Source: a virus
Length of the DNA: 26,290 nucleotides
IMG/VR virus record: IMGVR_UViG_3300020731_000405
Location: 1-26,290 of that record
Reading direction: 5' to 3' (one strand)
Positions 1 through 6,951 of this stretch are shown here, piece after piece. The notes beneath the pieces were generated by a model. It saw nothing but the letters and a program-made list of their open reading frames with translations, ran no database searches and was not told the DNA's origin. The translations under genes and the position numbers were made by a program. The first letter of the stretch is position 1. Each line of letters starts with the position of its first letter.

Positions 1-672
1 AGTTTCTCCTTCAAAGGCTTGTGTGCCATCGTTGAAGAATTTCAACATAGCAAAACTATCTGCTGTGCTGTATACAGTCTTTGTAACTGATACAGTTGCT
101 AGCACTTTACCAGTGTTTACGCTAACAGCACGTAGACTAATGGTAACAATATCTTTACTATATTGTGTTTGTGGCCCAATGCCTAACCAACGATATGCCG
201 CGCCACCGCTTTCGCTTGAACTGTCATAACCAATAATGCCACCCTCTACAATGATGCCTGCAAATTGCAATGGCATTAATTGTTTGGCATTTGGGCCTTC
301 GTACATATCACGCATCTGCTTGATAATTGTACGTTCTTTAATCAAGTTATCAATGTTAACACGTTCAACAACATCAAACCATGTACCGTGTCCAACATCT
401 TGTAATGCGCTGATTAGGAATGGTTCAGCGCCTTGTGTGACTGCTGTGCTGAAACTGGCATAACTGCTAACTGCTTTACGTTGTCCAGTCATGTCTTTAA
501 AACTGTAAACTGCTACAGTAACCTTTGGACTGTTTGGAGGTTGTACTGTATCAAATTCTTTTTGTAATTTACGCTCGGCTACTTCTGGCTTGTATTCCAC
601 GCCCATCTTTTGTGTTACAGCACAACCACTTAATACTGATAAAATAGCTAGGGCAATTAATGTCTTTTTCAT
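1..672 (-). CDS. csgG: CsgG-type curli secretion channel lipoprotein (3' end cut by window edge)
   Basis: 224 codons are visible with no stop; the gene runs off the window start (E. coli CsgG is 277 aa). CsgG is the outer-membrane nonamer that exports curli subunits. The N-terminus MKKTLIALAILSVLSGC is a lipoprotein signal with lipobox LSGC, so Cys17 should be lipidated. Family features follow: DMTGQRK, then SFSTAV (the E. coli constriction-loop Phe56 is kept, Asn55 is Ser), ERVNIDNLIKERTII, IIVEGGIIGYDSS and GIGPQTQYSKD. It starts one base after the csgF stop, so the two are co-translated. Curli subunits CsgA/CsgB are not seen in the window. The family call is sure; the function in a phage is inferred, and could be secretion of a phage product or envelope permeabilisation. 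Confidence 0.93.
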   Translation of the reverse strand, partial: MKKTLIALAILSVLSGCAVTQKMGVEYKPEVAERKLQKEFDTVQPPNSPKVTVAVYSFKDMTGQRKAVSSYASFSTAVTQGAEPFLISALQDVGHGTWFDVVERVNIDNLIKERTIIKQMRDMYEGPNAKQLMPLQFAGIIVEGGIIGYDSSSESGGAAYRWLGIGPQTQYSKDIVTISLRAVSVNTGKVLATVSVTKTVYSTADSFAMLKFFNDGTQAFEGET

Positions 673-673
673 A

Positions 674-1141
674 TTAATGTCCTGTCATATTGAAAGAACC
701 AGTTGGAACAGTAATAGTACTTGATCCACTGGGTTGTGTAACTTGCATTACAATATTTGTTCCAGCCCAATACCAACTAATGCTTGTATTAGCATCGAAT
801 TGGAATGAACATGCCGCAGTACTTACACAAGTACTAGACGTGCCACTAAACATAGCGGTTGCTGTGTTTTGGCTAATCTGTGCATAAATGCGTGATTCTA
901 AATTGGTTAAAAACTGATTAATCGGTGTATTAGCCGCATCTGCTTTTGCTTGTTGTGCGGCCGCTTGTACTGCTTGATTAATTGTTTGTTGACGAGTATA
1001 TTGCTCGTTTTCTATAGTCAGTACGTATGTACCGTAACCGTTGCCGTTAAAGGCCGGACTTTTAAATGTAAAGTCGTTTAAAGGTGCCGCCATCGTTAGT
1101 GATGGCAACAATGACAATGCTACTAATAGCTTTTTCGACAT
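674..1141 (-). CDS. csgF: CsgF-type curli assembly factor
   Basis: 155 aa. The first 18 residues are a signal peptide ending SLTMA. The mature start has the pattern F-x-F-x-x-P-x-F-x-G-N (DFTFKSPAFNGNGYG), matching the CsgF segment that inserts into the CsgG constriction (E. coli FQFRNPNFGGN). A Gln/Ala-rich middle and INQFLTNLESRIYAQI match the family helix. The C-terminal half has a Cys pair (STCVSTAACSF) not in E. coli CsgF and ends in a beta-rich segment. It lies directly upstream of csgG with a one-base gap, so a CsgG:CsgF double-constriction pore is the natural product. GGGAG upstream of ATG is the likely ribosome site. The similarity is to the family pattern and to gene order, not to a run alignment. 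Confidence 0.82.
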   Translation of the reverse strand: MSKKLLVALSLLPSLTMAAPLNDFTFKSPAFNGNGYGTYVLTIENEQYTRQQTINQAVQAAAQQAKADAANTPINQFLTNLESRIYAQISQNTATAMFSGTSSTCVSTAACSFQFDANTSISWYWAGTNIVMQVTQPSGSSTITVPTGSFNMTGH

Positions 1142-1210
1142 GGTATTTCGCTCCCACTAAGTCTTGTATTGTTATTTACTTAACGGGACGAATTAATAAT
1201 AGTAGCGGTT

Positions 1211-1230
1211 TTCTTAATTTAGATTAAGAA
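1211..1230 (-). repeat. AT-only hairpin upstream of csgF
   Basis: TTCTTAAT, loop TTAG, ATTAAGAA is a perfect 8-bp inverted repeat just after the stop of the PD-(D/E)XK-like gene. The stem has almost no G or C and no U-tract follows on the minus strand, so it is a weak terminator at best; an RNA-processing or mRNA-end hairpin is equally possible. Confidence 0.4.
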
Positions 1231-1234
1231 CTAT

Positions 1235-2854
1235 TTAGATTTTAGGAGCGTAGGCGTGTGCTAAGTTTGCGTTAGGATCAGGAGCATACTCTGTTGGTAA
1301 TGCACTATTACCTTGTGTAGCCGGTGCAGTAGCAGTGTGTTTTACTGGCGTCTTTTTAGCTGGTTTATCAGCATGTTGTGATACAATAGGTTTGTTTGCC
1401 ACTGGAGCAGGTTTTTCTACTTTCTTTCTAGGTAATTGCGTAACTGGTACTGTTGCTAGTTCATCTAAGAAGTCGCCGCCTTCTACTAAAGTTCTTACAG
1501 TATTACCTGCTTTACTATGAACTGTTCTTGCTTTAAACAATACATGTTCTTTACCATCAACTAAACCATGCACAATAACACCCATACCTCCAGCTGTTAC
1601 TCTAGCATGTAAATCTGTTGTTTCTAACTTTTTAGCAAGTTCTTGGTCAATCTTCATTAGATGATAACCTGGTGTGCCTGGATCGACTATTAATTTAACA
1701 ATATCTATAGTATCTGATTTACCAGTTGCTTCATCATAGTTGTTAGCATACCGTATTAGGCCTTGACCAAATGATTGAATTAACGCCATTTCTTTTTGTA
1801 CGCTCTTACCACCAGTTAGTCGTAATACTTTTGGAACTACTTGCTCCCAGCACTTACGTAATGCGTTTATATGTTCTTCGTTAGTAGTACCCCATAGATT
1901 GGCATACTTACTAACATCCTCATTAAACACAATTTTAAAGAAATTTTGATGTTTTTTCCAATCGTGACCTGTAGCTTGCCCTAACTGACTAGGTCCCGTC
2001 TTAACACTTAATAGATTAATGCGTTTACCGTCAATATCCATTAATAAGTCTGCTTTAGTTCCTTTTTGGTCGCTTTGACCATCGCACAATACTTCAATAG
2101 TATTTTGATTAGGATCCTTAGCAGTTATTTCTATACCGTGTTTAATCTTTGGATTATTGTGTGCGTATTGTATAGCTGATAATATTGTGCCCTTTACATC
2201 TTCAGGGAACGATTGGTTGCTTTCAATAGTAGCCATTAAATTTACAAAACTAGTTACGCTACGGCCTGGTGCTACTATTATAACTTTAATTACATCTTTC
2301 TTACCAGTTTTGTGATTGATAGTGCCTTGATAGTCTAATTTTAAAGAATCTAATACTTTTCCTTTAGCATTAGTACGAGTAGATTTTATGAATTTTTTAG
2401 CTAGATTTACAAATTCAATTACATTAGAATCTTCACCTAATTTGATAAACTTAGCGGCTACAGCAACCGCTAGAGATATTTCTCCAATATCCCCAATATT
2501 GTAATCTAATCCTTCTTCCTTACCTTTAATGTTCGGAGTTTTATCAATCCAGCTCAATGGAATTTGTGGATATTTTTTGTTGGTAGTGTATAGGAATTTA
2601 ATATCGCTAGGTAAATCTAAATATTTTTTAGCATTTAAACGGCCAGCGCCTGCATTTAATATATTAGTTAATCTTTCTACTTCGGTAGGTTTTAACTGTA
2701 TAGTAGGTCCGCCAACTGTAGCGGCGCCCGATGGAGTCAAAGTTAAAGGCTTTTTAGCTTTAACTAAGTTAATTAAATTTTGAACGTATTTGGTATGTAA
2801 TCCATCCCATTTCAGGGCAGTTTCGTTCAGTTGAATAATGTCTAATACACGCAT
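1235..2854 (-). CDS. Phage protein with PD-(D/E)XK-like nuclease core and low-complexity tail
   Basis: 539 aa, not matched to a named family. Residues 119-137 (YNIGDIGEISLAVAVAAKF) form a GE-type helix. Residues 267-287 carry a D-x(n)-S-x-K pattern (Asp269, Ser283-Val-Lys285) inside KADLLMDIDGK and LLSVKTG, followed by a Gln/Gly-rich turn; this is how divergent PD-(D/E)XK endonuclease folds look, with the usual Glu replaced by Ser. Residues 470-539 are Pro/Ala/Lys/Thr-rich and probably disordered. The N-terminus MRVLDIIQLNE resembles those of several proteins near 22-25 kb and has an L-x-E site. A late promoter, TATAAATA, ends 7 bases before ATG, so its mRNA may be leaderless. Nuclease activity is an inference. 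Confidence 0.6.
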   Translation of the reverse strand: MRVLDIIQLNETALKWDGLHTKYVQNLINLVKAKKPLTLTPSGAATVGGPTIQLKPTEVERLTNILNAGAGRLNAKKYLDLPSDIKFLYTTNKKYPQIPLSWIDKTPNIKGKEEGLDYNIGDIGEISLAVAVAAKFIKLGEDSNVIEFVNLAKKFIKSTRTNAKGKVLDSLKLDYQGTINHKTGKKDVIKVIIVAPGRSVTSFVNLMATIESNQSFPEDVKGTILSAIQYAHNNPKIKHGIEITAKDPNQNTIEVLCDGQSDQKGTKADLLMDIDGKRINLLSVKTGPSQLGQATGHDWKKHQNFFKIVFNEDVSKYANLWGTTNEEHINALRKCWEQVVPKVLRLTGGKSVQKEMALIQSFGQGLIRYANNYDEATGKSDTIDIVKLIVDPGTPGYHLMKIDQELAKKLETTDLHARVTAGGMGVIVHGLVDGKEHVLFKARTVHSKAGNTVRTLVEGGDFLDELATVPVTQLPRKKVEKPAPVANKPIVSQHADKPAKKTPVKHTATAPATQGNSALPTEYAPDPNANLAHAYAPKI

Positions 2855-2873
2855 AGTGTAATATTTATACTAT
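2853..2873 (-). repeat. Short inverted repeat around late promoter and start codon
   Basis: On the minus strand ATAGT and ACTAT flank TATAAATATTAC, with the AT of the 2854 start codon as the end of the downstream arm. The stem is only 5 bp, plus 2 bp past a mismatch. Read-through RNA could fold over the start; RNA from the enclosed promoter could not. Confidence 0.4.
2862..2869 (-). promoter_or_regulatory. T4-type late promoter TATAAATA
   Basis: A perfect TATAAATA octamer on the minus strand ends 7 bases before the ATG of the gene at 1235-2854. It overlaps the stop codon of the bilin reductase gene. Transcription would begin at or next to the start codon. Confidence 0.65.
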
Positions 2874-3551
2874 TTCAGGGAACAGGCATTCCTGGATGAA
2901 AACCTGCACATCTTCTTCGTTTAGGCCTAAACTAGCCATAACACGTGGTGTATGCGGGTTACATTTTTGATTTTGTGCGTAGTAGTTCTGTGCGTATTTT
3001 GTACTCACTACTGTGTTGTTTGTCTCGTCTACAGATTCTAAATAGTGTGCTAGTGTATCCTTGGCCATAGCAATAATTTGCTCTAGTTCTTTGTCACTTT
3101 GTACGTTACCCGCGGCTACCATGCTTTTACTAAAAATATTAGTAGCCCATTCTGGAAGTTCGCGTTCTCTGCGCCATTCTAATCGTTTAACATACTCGGC
3201 AAACCATTCCATCATAGGATGATTAGGGTCTCCAGCTTTTGAGTAATCGTGGAAACAGCCAGTAATTTTATTCTTACCAGCTACAACATCAAATCCGTAA
3301 ATTGGGGCAGGGTTATGTAAATGTGGGAAGATGCAACAATGCATCATCCATAGTCCTTTAGTTTCACGAGCATCAACCACATCAACGTGAGCACGGCGAT
3401 ACTTAAAACTAGTCCATACCCGATTAACCCAGCCAGGTTGGTTAAAACGATCCATCCCAGGCTCGTCGATTTCGATGCCAGTACGATCAAAACTTTCCTC
3501 CAATAGATGCTGAATATCTATTAGTGTATCCCATACTTTACTTGAAGTCAT
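2865..3551 (-). CDS. Ferredoxin-dependent bilin reductase (PcyA/PebS/PcyX family)
   Basis: 228 aa from the ATG at 3551; a TTG two codons earlier also fits but is less likely. The family reduces biliverdin with electrons from ferredoxin. The core WMMHCCIFPHLHNPAPIYGFDVVAG, split here as MMHCCIFPHLHN (His71) and PIYGFDVVAG (Asp88), aligns with the PcyA segment holding the catalytic His and Asp; CFHDYSKAGD and LPEWATNIFS follow. The start lies inside the end of the heme oxygenase gene (14-base overlap), giving the substrate-producing enzyme directly upstream. The product (phycoerythrobilin, phycocyanobilin or other) cannot be read from sequence. Cyanophages carry ho1-pebS and uncultured marine phages carry ho-pcyX; the rest of the window favours a proteobacterial host, which fits the PcyX case best. 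Confidence 0.87.
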   Translation of the reverse strand: MTSSKVWDTLIDIQHLLEESFDRTGIEIDEPGMDRFNQPGWVNRVWTSFKYRRAHVDVVDARETKGLWMMHCCIFPHLHNPAPIYGFDVVAGKNKITGCFHDYSKAGDPNHPMMEWFAEYVKRLEWRRERELPEWATNIFSKSMVAAGNVQSDKELEQIIAMAKDTLAHYLESVDETNNTVVSTKYAQNYYAQNQKCNPHTPRVMASLGLNEEDVQVFIQECLFPEIV

Positions 3552-4089
3552 TGGCAATTACCAACATATCTTTAAAAAATTCTGTTGCAAATTCAAAACA
3601 TACTTTTGCTTCATCTGCCATATCGTCACTAATACGTTCACGTATTGCAACTTTAAGTGCTTCAGGGTCTGCAAACTGATACATACGGCCAGCACCTGGA
3701 ACCTTTTTAGCAATCATTTGTCCGCCTGCCAGGTCACCCATATGACGTACATAAATGTGTGCCATTAGTTTTTTAGGATCATCTTTAATGCTGAAAATAT
3801 GATCTAAATATTTTTTAACTGTAGGTGCAATCTTTGGTTCTTCGTCCGAATCTCTACCCCACAATTCTCTAAAATCTTCTAGTATAGCAGGAGCTCTGCG
3901 AATGTCAGGCAAGCCATGCAAGATTTGATGTGGCATGGCACAAACTTCTAACAGTTCGTACATAGGGTGTTGATTTTTTAAGTATGTAGCATATAGTTTA
4001 GGATCTATGCTACCAGAAAACAATATTTTTACAAACTCTTGTCTTTCTGCGTTAGTGTGTGCATCTTTAGTTAGATCACGTAAGCTCAT
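3538..4089 (-). CDS. hemO: Heme oxygenase (biliverdin-forming)
   Basis: 183 aa, shorter than cyanobacterial HO-1 (about 240) but complete across the fold. It opens heme to biliverdin, CO and Fe2+. His11 in LTKDAHTNAER is the proximal heme ligand, and HIYVRHMGDLAGGQMIAKK (residues 111-129) is the distal helix with the flexible Gly-rich bend (Gly118, Gly122, Gly123). Its ATG overlaps the clpS stop by 4 bases, and its 3' end overlaps the bilin reductase, so clpS, heme oxygenase and reductase are translated from one message. Electrons would come from ferredoxin. Phage use could be bilin synthesis, iron release from host heme, or both. Confidence 0.94.
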   Translation of the reverse strand: MSLRDLTKDAHTNAERQEFVKILFSGSIDPKLYATYLKNQHPMYELLEVCAMPHQILHGLPDIRRAPAILEDFRELWGRDSDEEPKIAPTVKKYLDHIFSIKDDPKKLMAHIYVRHMGDLAGGQMIAKKVPGAGRMYQFADPEALKVAIRERISDDMADEAKVCFEFATEFFKDMLVIANDFK

Positions 4090-4388
4090 TCTTCCTCCAA
4101 CTTGATTTGGAGTGGGAATCCATTAGCACGAGCGACTGTAGTTGCTTCAACTGCTTTTGCTTCTGCGATTTCAAAACTATAAGTTCCAGCGATACCGCTA
4201 CCTGTTTCGTGAACTTGCAACATAATATCACGAGCAGTGACATCTGTATGATGGAATATTTCCACAAGTATTCCTACTACAAAATCCATCGGGGTTGCTT
4301 GGTCATTTAGAAAAATAACTTTCCAACGCTTAGGTTCTGTAACTAATACTTTGACCTTTTCATCTAGTTGGATATCTGTTCCTGGCAT
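4086..4388 (-). CDS. clpS: ClpS, ClpAP protease adaptor
   Basis: 100 aa, usual family length. ClpS binds the ClpA N-domain and delivers N-degron substrates. The core is clear: KRWKVIFLNDQATPMDFVV, with the substrate-pocket N-D, then IFHHTDVTARDIMLQVHETG with the conserved M-x-x-V-H-x-x-G, and a final AEAKAVEATTVARANGFPL. Start context CGGAGATTACCATG gives a GGAG site. It follows hsp20 after a 58-base gap that holds a hairpin, and overlaps the heme oxygenase start. A phage ClpS could redirect host proteolysis to particular N-terminal residues or compete with the host adaptor; which one is not visible. Confidence 0.95.
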   Translation of the reverse strand: MPGTDIQLDEKVKVLVTEPKRWKVIFLNDQATPMDFVVGILVEIFHHTDVTARDIMLQVHETGSGIAGTYSFEIAEAKAVEATTVARANGFPLQIKLEEE

Positions 4389-4407
4389 GGTAATCTCCGT
4401 TTCTTAA

Positions 4408-4436
4408 AGTAGGGGGAAGTGCCCTTCCCCGCTACT
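4408..4436 (-). ncRNA. Strong intergenic hairpin between hsp20 and clpS
   Basis: GGGGAAG, loop TGCC, CTTCCCC is a perfect 7-bp GC-rich stem, extended by AGTAG/CTACT with one bulged base. No U-tract follows on the minus strand, so it looks more like an RNA-processing or partial attenuation element than a classic terminator. It separates hsp20 from clpS and the genes after it. Confidence 0.6.
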
Positions 4437-4446
4437 ATTATTTACA

Positions 4447-4866
4447 TTATTTAATTTCGATTTGACGTGGTTTGAGTGCTTCTGGAACAATACGTTCTAT
4501 AGCAATACGCAACATTCCATCTTTAACTTCCGCACCACGAACTTCCATATACTCAGCTAGAGTAAATGTTTGTTCGAAATTACGAGCAGCCAGCCCTTTA
4601 TGCAAGTATTCTTTTGTACCTGCAATTTCGGCCTGTACACCACGGATACGTAATTGATCCTGATCTACTTCCACTGTAATTTCATCCTTTGTAAAGCCTG
4701 CGACAGCCACTTCGATACCGTAGTGGTTTTCGTCAAACTTAACAATGTTATGTGGAGGATAGTTGCTAGTACCATTTAATCGTGCATCAAAAATGCGATC
4801 AAATCCTACTAGTGCTCTACTTAGATTGGCTAGAGCTTGTGCGTCTATAGTTCTTAATTGTGTCAT
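4447..4866 (-). CDS. hsp20: Small heat-shock protein, Hsp20/IbpA type
   Basis: 139 aa, close to IbpA length. The alpha-crystallin domain spans about residues 37-127: YPPHNIVKF at the start, a beta-core ending QLRIRGV, then YLHKGLAARNFEQTFTLAEY, the IbpA signature, and KDGMLRIAIERIVP. The C-terminus KPRQIEIK holds an I-x-I motif for oligomer assembly. It holds unfolding proteins for DnaK, whose gene is next upstream. It has its own consensus sigma70-type promoter (4930-4958) and a 5' hairpin. Its leader, GCTTAATAAAGGAGAAAAT before ATG, nearly repeats that of dnaK. Hsp20 genes are common in T4-like marine phages. Confidence 0.96.
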   Translation of the reverse strand: MTQLRTIDAQALANLSRALVGFDRIFDARLNGTSNYPPHNIVKFDENHYGIEVAVAGFTKDEITVEVDQDQLRIRGVQAEIAGTKEYLHKGLAARNFEQTFTLAEYMEVRGAEVKDGMLRIAIERIVPEALKPRQIEIK

Positions 4867-4895
4867 GATTTTCTCCTTTATTAAGCAAGAACTCT

Positions 4896-4921
4896 GTAGG
4901 GCCCGACCATCGGCGCCCTAC
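4896..4921 (-). ncRNA. 5'-leader hairpin of hsp20 mRNA
   Basis: GTAGGGC and GCCCTAC form a perfect 7-bp stem with an inner CCG/CGG step and a small loop. Transcripts from the adjacent promoter (+1 near 4923) would begin almost at this stem. It could protect the 5' end; the Shine-Dalgarno lies about 20 bases after it, so it is not a simple ROSE-type thermometer. Confidence 0.6.
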
Positions 4922-4929
4922 TTGTTTAA

Positions 4930-4958
4930 ATTATACTACCTTTTACTCTGTGTGTCAA
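4930..4958 (-). promoter_or_regulatory. Consensus sigma70-type promoter for hsp20
   Basis: TTGACA, exactly 17 bases, TATAAT on the minus strand, matching the bacterial consensus at all 12 positions. The -35 contains the TGA stop codon of dnaK. Predicted +1 is near 4923, giving a leader of about 57 bases with a hairpin and an AAAGGAG site. Likely read by host RNA polymerase. Confidence 0.88.
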
Positions 4959-6850
4959 ACTTCTTTGAATTCTGCATCAACCGTTTCTCCACCGTCTTTT
5001 GGTGCATCTGTTGGTTGAGCTTGTTTAGCCGCTTCTGCCGCTTGTTTCTTTTCAAACAATGGCTTGGCCGCTTCAAAAGTTTTAGTAACGCTTTCTTGGA
5101 TCTTCTCTTTGTCGTCTCCAACAACTGCTTCGTCAACAGCTTTCAAACTATCTTCGATTGCAGTTCTTTCATCTTCGCTGAGTTGATCTTTGAACTCACT
5201 AAAATCTTTCTTCAAATTGTGTGTAGCCGCTTCAGCATTGTTACGTGCTTCAACTAGGTCACGCAATTTCTTATCAGCTTCTGCGTTAGCTTCAGCTTCT
5301 TGTACCATCTTTTGGATTTCTTCTTCTGTCAAACCGCTATTAGCTTTAATAGTGATTTTGTTTTCTTTTCCAGTGTTTTTATCCTTAGCTGATACATTCA
5401 AAATACCATTAGCGTCAATGTCTAATGTTACTTCGATCTGTGGAGTGCCGCGTGGTGCTGGTGCAATACCTTCTAGGTTGAATTCACCTAACAGTTTGTT
5501 ATACTGCATCATTTCACGTTCACCCTGACCAACTTTAATAGTTACAGCTGGTTGATTGTCATCTGCTGTTGAAAACACTTGTGAGTGTTTAGTTGGGATT
5601 GTTGTATTCTTGTTAATCAACTTAGTAAAGATACCGCCCATTGTTTCGATACCTAAACTTAGCGGAGTAACGTCTAACAACAGAACGTCTGTCTTGTCGC
5701 CTGCTAGAACAGCACCTTGTACTGCGGCGCCTGCGGCAACTGCTTCATCTGGGTTAACGTCTTTACGTGGAGCCTTACCAAACAGTTTCTCAACTGCTTC
5801 TTGTACTTTAGGCATACGTGTTTGGCCACCAACTAGGATAACCTCATCGATGTCGTTAGCTGTAACCTTAGCATCTTTCATAGCTGTTTTACATGGCTCG
5901 ATTGAACGTTGAATTAAACTTTCAACCATTGCTTCAAACTTGCTACGTGTAATAGTCACATTCATGTGTTTAGGACCAGTAGCATCTGCTGTGATGTATG
6001 GCAAGTTAACTGCTGTGCTTTGTGCTGAAGATAATTCAATCTTAGCCTTTTCAGCAGATTCTTTCAAACGTTGTAGTGCAAGAACGTCTTGTTTTAAATC
6101 GATACCGTTTTCTTTCTTGAACTCATCAACTAAGAAATCCATAATGGCTTGGTCAAAGTCTTCACCGCCTAAGAATGTATCGCCGTTTGTTGATAATACT
6201 TCGATTTGCTTGTCGCCATCGATGTTAGCAATTTCAATAATTGAAATATCAAATGTACCACCACCTAAGTCGTATACAGCAATCTTACGATCTTTCTTAT
6301 CTGTCTTATCAACACCATATGCTAGTGCGGCCGCTGTTGGTTCATTGATGATACGCAATACTTCTAGTCCAGCAATACGTCCAGCATCCTTAGTTGCTTG
6401 ACGTTGGCTATCGTTAAAGTAAGCAGGTACTGTAATAACTGCTTGGGTTACTGTTTCGCCCAAATAGTCTTCAGCTGTCTTTTTCATTTTGCGTAGAACT
6501 TCTGCACTTACTTGTTGTGGAGCAAGTTTTTGATCGTTGGCTTCGATCCAAGCATCACCATTGTCTGCCTTAATGATTGCATAAGGCATTAAGTCGATGT
6601 CCTTCTGGACTTCTTTTTCTTCGAACTTACGTCCGATTAAACGCTTGGCCGCGTAAATTGTATTTTTGGGATTTGTGACTGCTTGTCGTTTTGCTGTTGC
6701 ACCTACAAGAACTTCGTCTTTAGTATATGCAATGATTGATGGTGTTGTTCTAGCACCTTCGCTGTTTTCGATTACTTTAGCTTTTCCGTTTTCTAGAATT
6801 GCTACACAGCTATTTGTTGTACCTAAGTCGATACCAATGATTTTACTCAT
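4955..6850 (-). CDS. dnaK: DnaK (Hsp70) chaperone, full length
   Basis: 631 aa, close to E. coli DnaK (638). The ATPase domain has [12 protein letters not shown] (residues 5-16), [13 protein letters not shown] and [11 protein letters not shown]. The substrate domain has the linker region [19 protein letters not shown] and [19 protein letters not shown]. The C-terminal lid ends with an Ala/Lys/Gln-rich tail and VDAEFKEV, the acidic end typical of proteobacterial Dna[20 protein letters not shown] and KADNGDAW look betaproteobacterial, suggesting acquisition from the host lineage. No dnaJ or grpE is in the window, so host co-chaperones are presumably used. Start is set by AAAGGAGAAAATT before ATG. 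A late-type promoter and a hairpin lie upstream. Confidence 0.98.
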   Translation of the reverse strand: MSKIIGIDLGTTNSCVAILENGKAKVIENSEGARTTPSIIAYTKDEVLVGATAKRQAVTNPKNTIYAAKRLIGRKFEEKEVQKDIDLMPYAIIKADNGDAWIEANDQKLAPQQVSAEVLRKMKKTAEDYLGETVTQAVITVPAYFNDSQRQATKDAGRIAGLEVLRIINEPTAAALAYGVDKTDKKDRKIAVYDLGGGTFDISIIEIANIDGDKQIEVLSTNGDTFLGGEDFDQAIMDFLVDEFKKENGIDLKQDVLALQRLKESAEKAKIELSSAQSTAVNLPYITADATGPKHMNVTITRSKFEAMVESLIQRSIEPCKTAMKDAKVTANDIDEVILVGGQTRMPKVQEAVEKLFGKAPRKDVNPDEAVAAGAAVQGAVLAGDKTDVLLLDVTPLSLGIETMGGIFTKLINKNTTIPTKHSQVFSTADDNQPAVTIKVGQGEREMMQYNKLLGEFNLEGIAPAPRGTPQIEVTLDIDANGILNVSAKDKNTGKENKITIKANSGLTEEEIQKMVQEAEANAEADKKLRDLVEARNNAEAATHNLKKDFSEFKDQLSEDERTAIEDSLKAVDEAVVGDDKEKIQESVTKTFEAAKPLFEKKQAAEAAKQAQPTDAPKDGGETVDAEFKEV

Positions 6851-6884
6851 AATTTTCTCCTTTAATTAAGCGAGTATATTTTGT

Positions 6885-6897
6885 GGGCACCTTGCCC
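6885..6897 (-). ncRNA. Leader hairpin of dnaK
   Basis: GGGCA, loop CCT, TGCCC, a perfect 5-bp stem about 35 bases before the dnaK ATG. Position relative to the ribosome site resembles the hsp20 leader hairpin, and the two genes share the leader GCTTAAT(T)AAAGGAGAAAAT. Confidence 0.4.
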
Positions 6898-6933
6898 TTT
6901 GTACTAAACCCTTACGGCGTTCTAGCACATAAT

Positions 6934-6941
6934 TATTTATC
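6934..6941 (-). promoter_or_regulatory. Late-type promoter GATAAATA upstream of dnaK
   Basis: GATAAATA on the minus strand, 84 bases before the dnaK ATG, in the gap after the S11 peptidase gene. One base off the T4 consensus; the same GATAAATA variant occurs before three other gene starts here. Confidence 0.5.
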
Positions 6942-6951
6942 TCTGATATTT

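Noticed and set aside
1171-1180. AGTAAATAAC upstream of csgF as a late promoter
   Set aside because: Too far from the octamer consensus to support by sequence alone.
4763-6869. Long plus-strand ORFs opposite dnaK and hsp20 (for example 4763-5257, 5556-5912, 5940-6401)
   Set aside because: They are mirror frames of strongly conserved minus-strand genes, have Cys/Ser/Leu-rich nonsense-like translations and no start signals.
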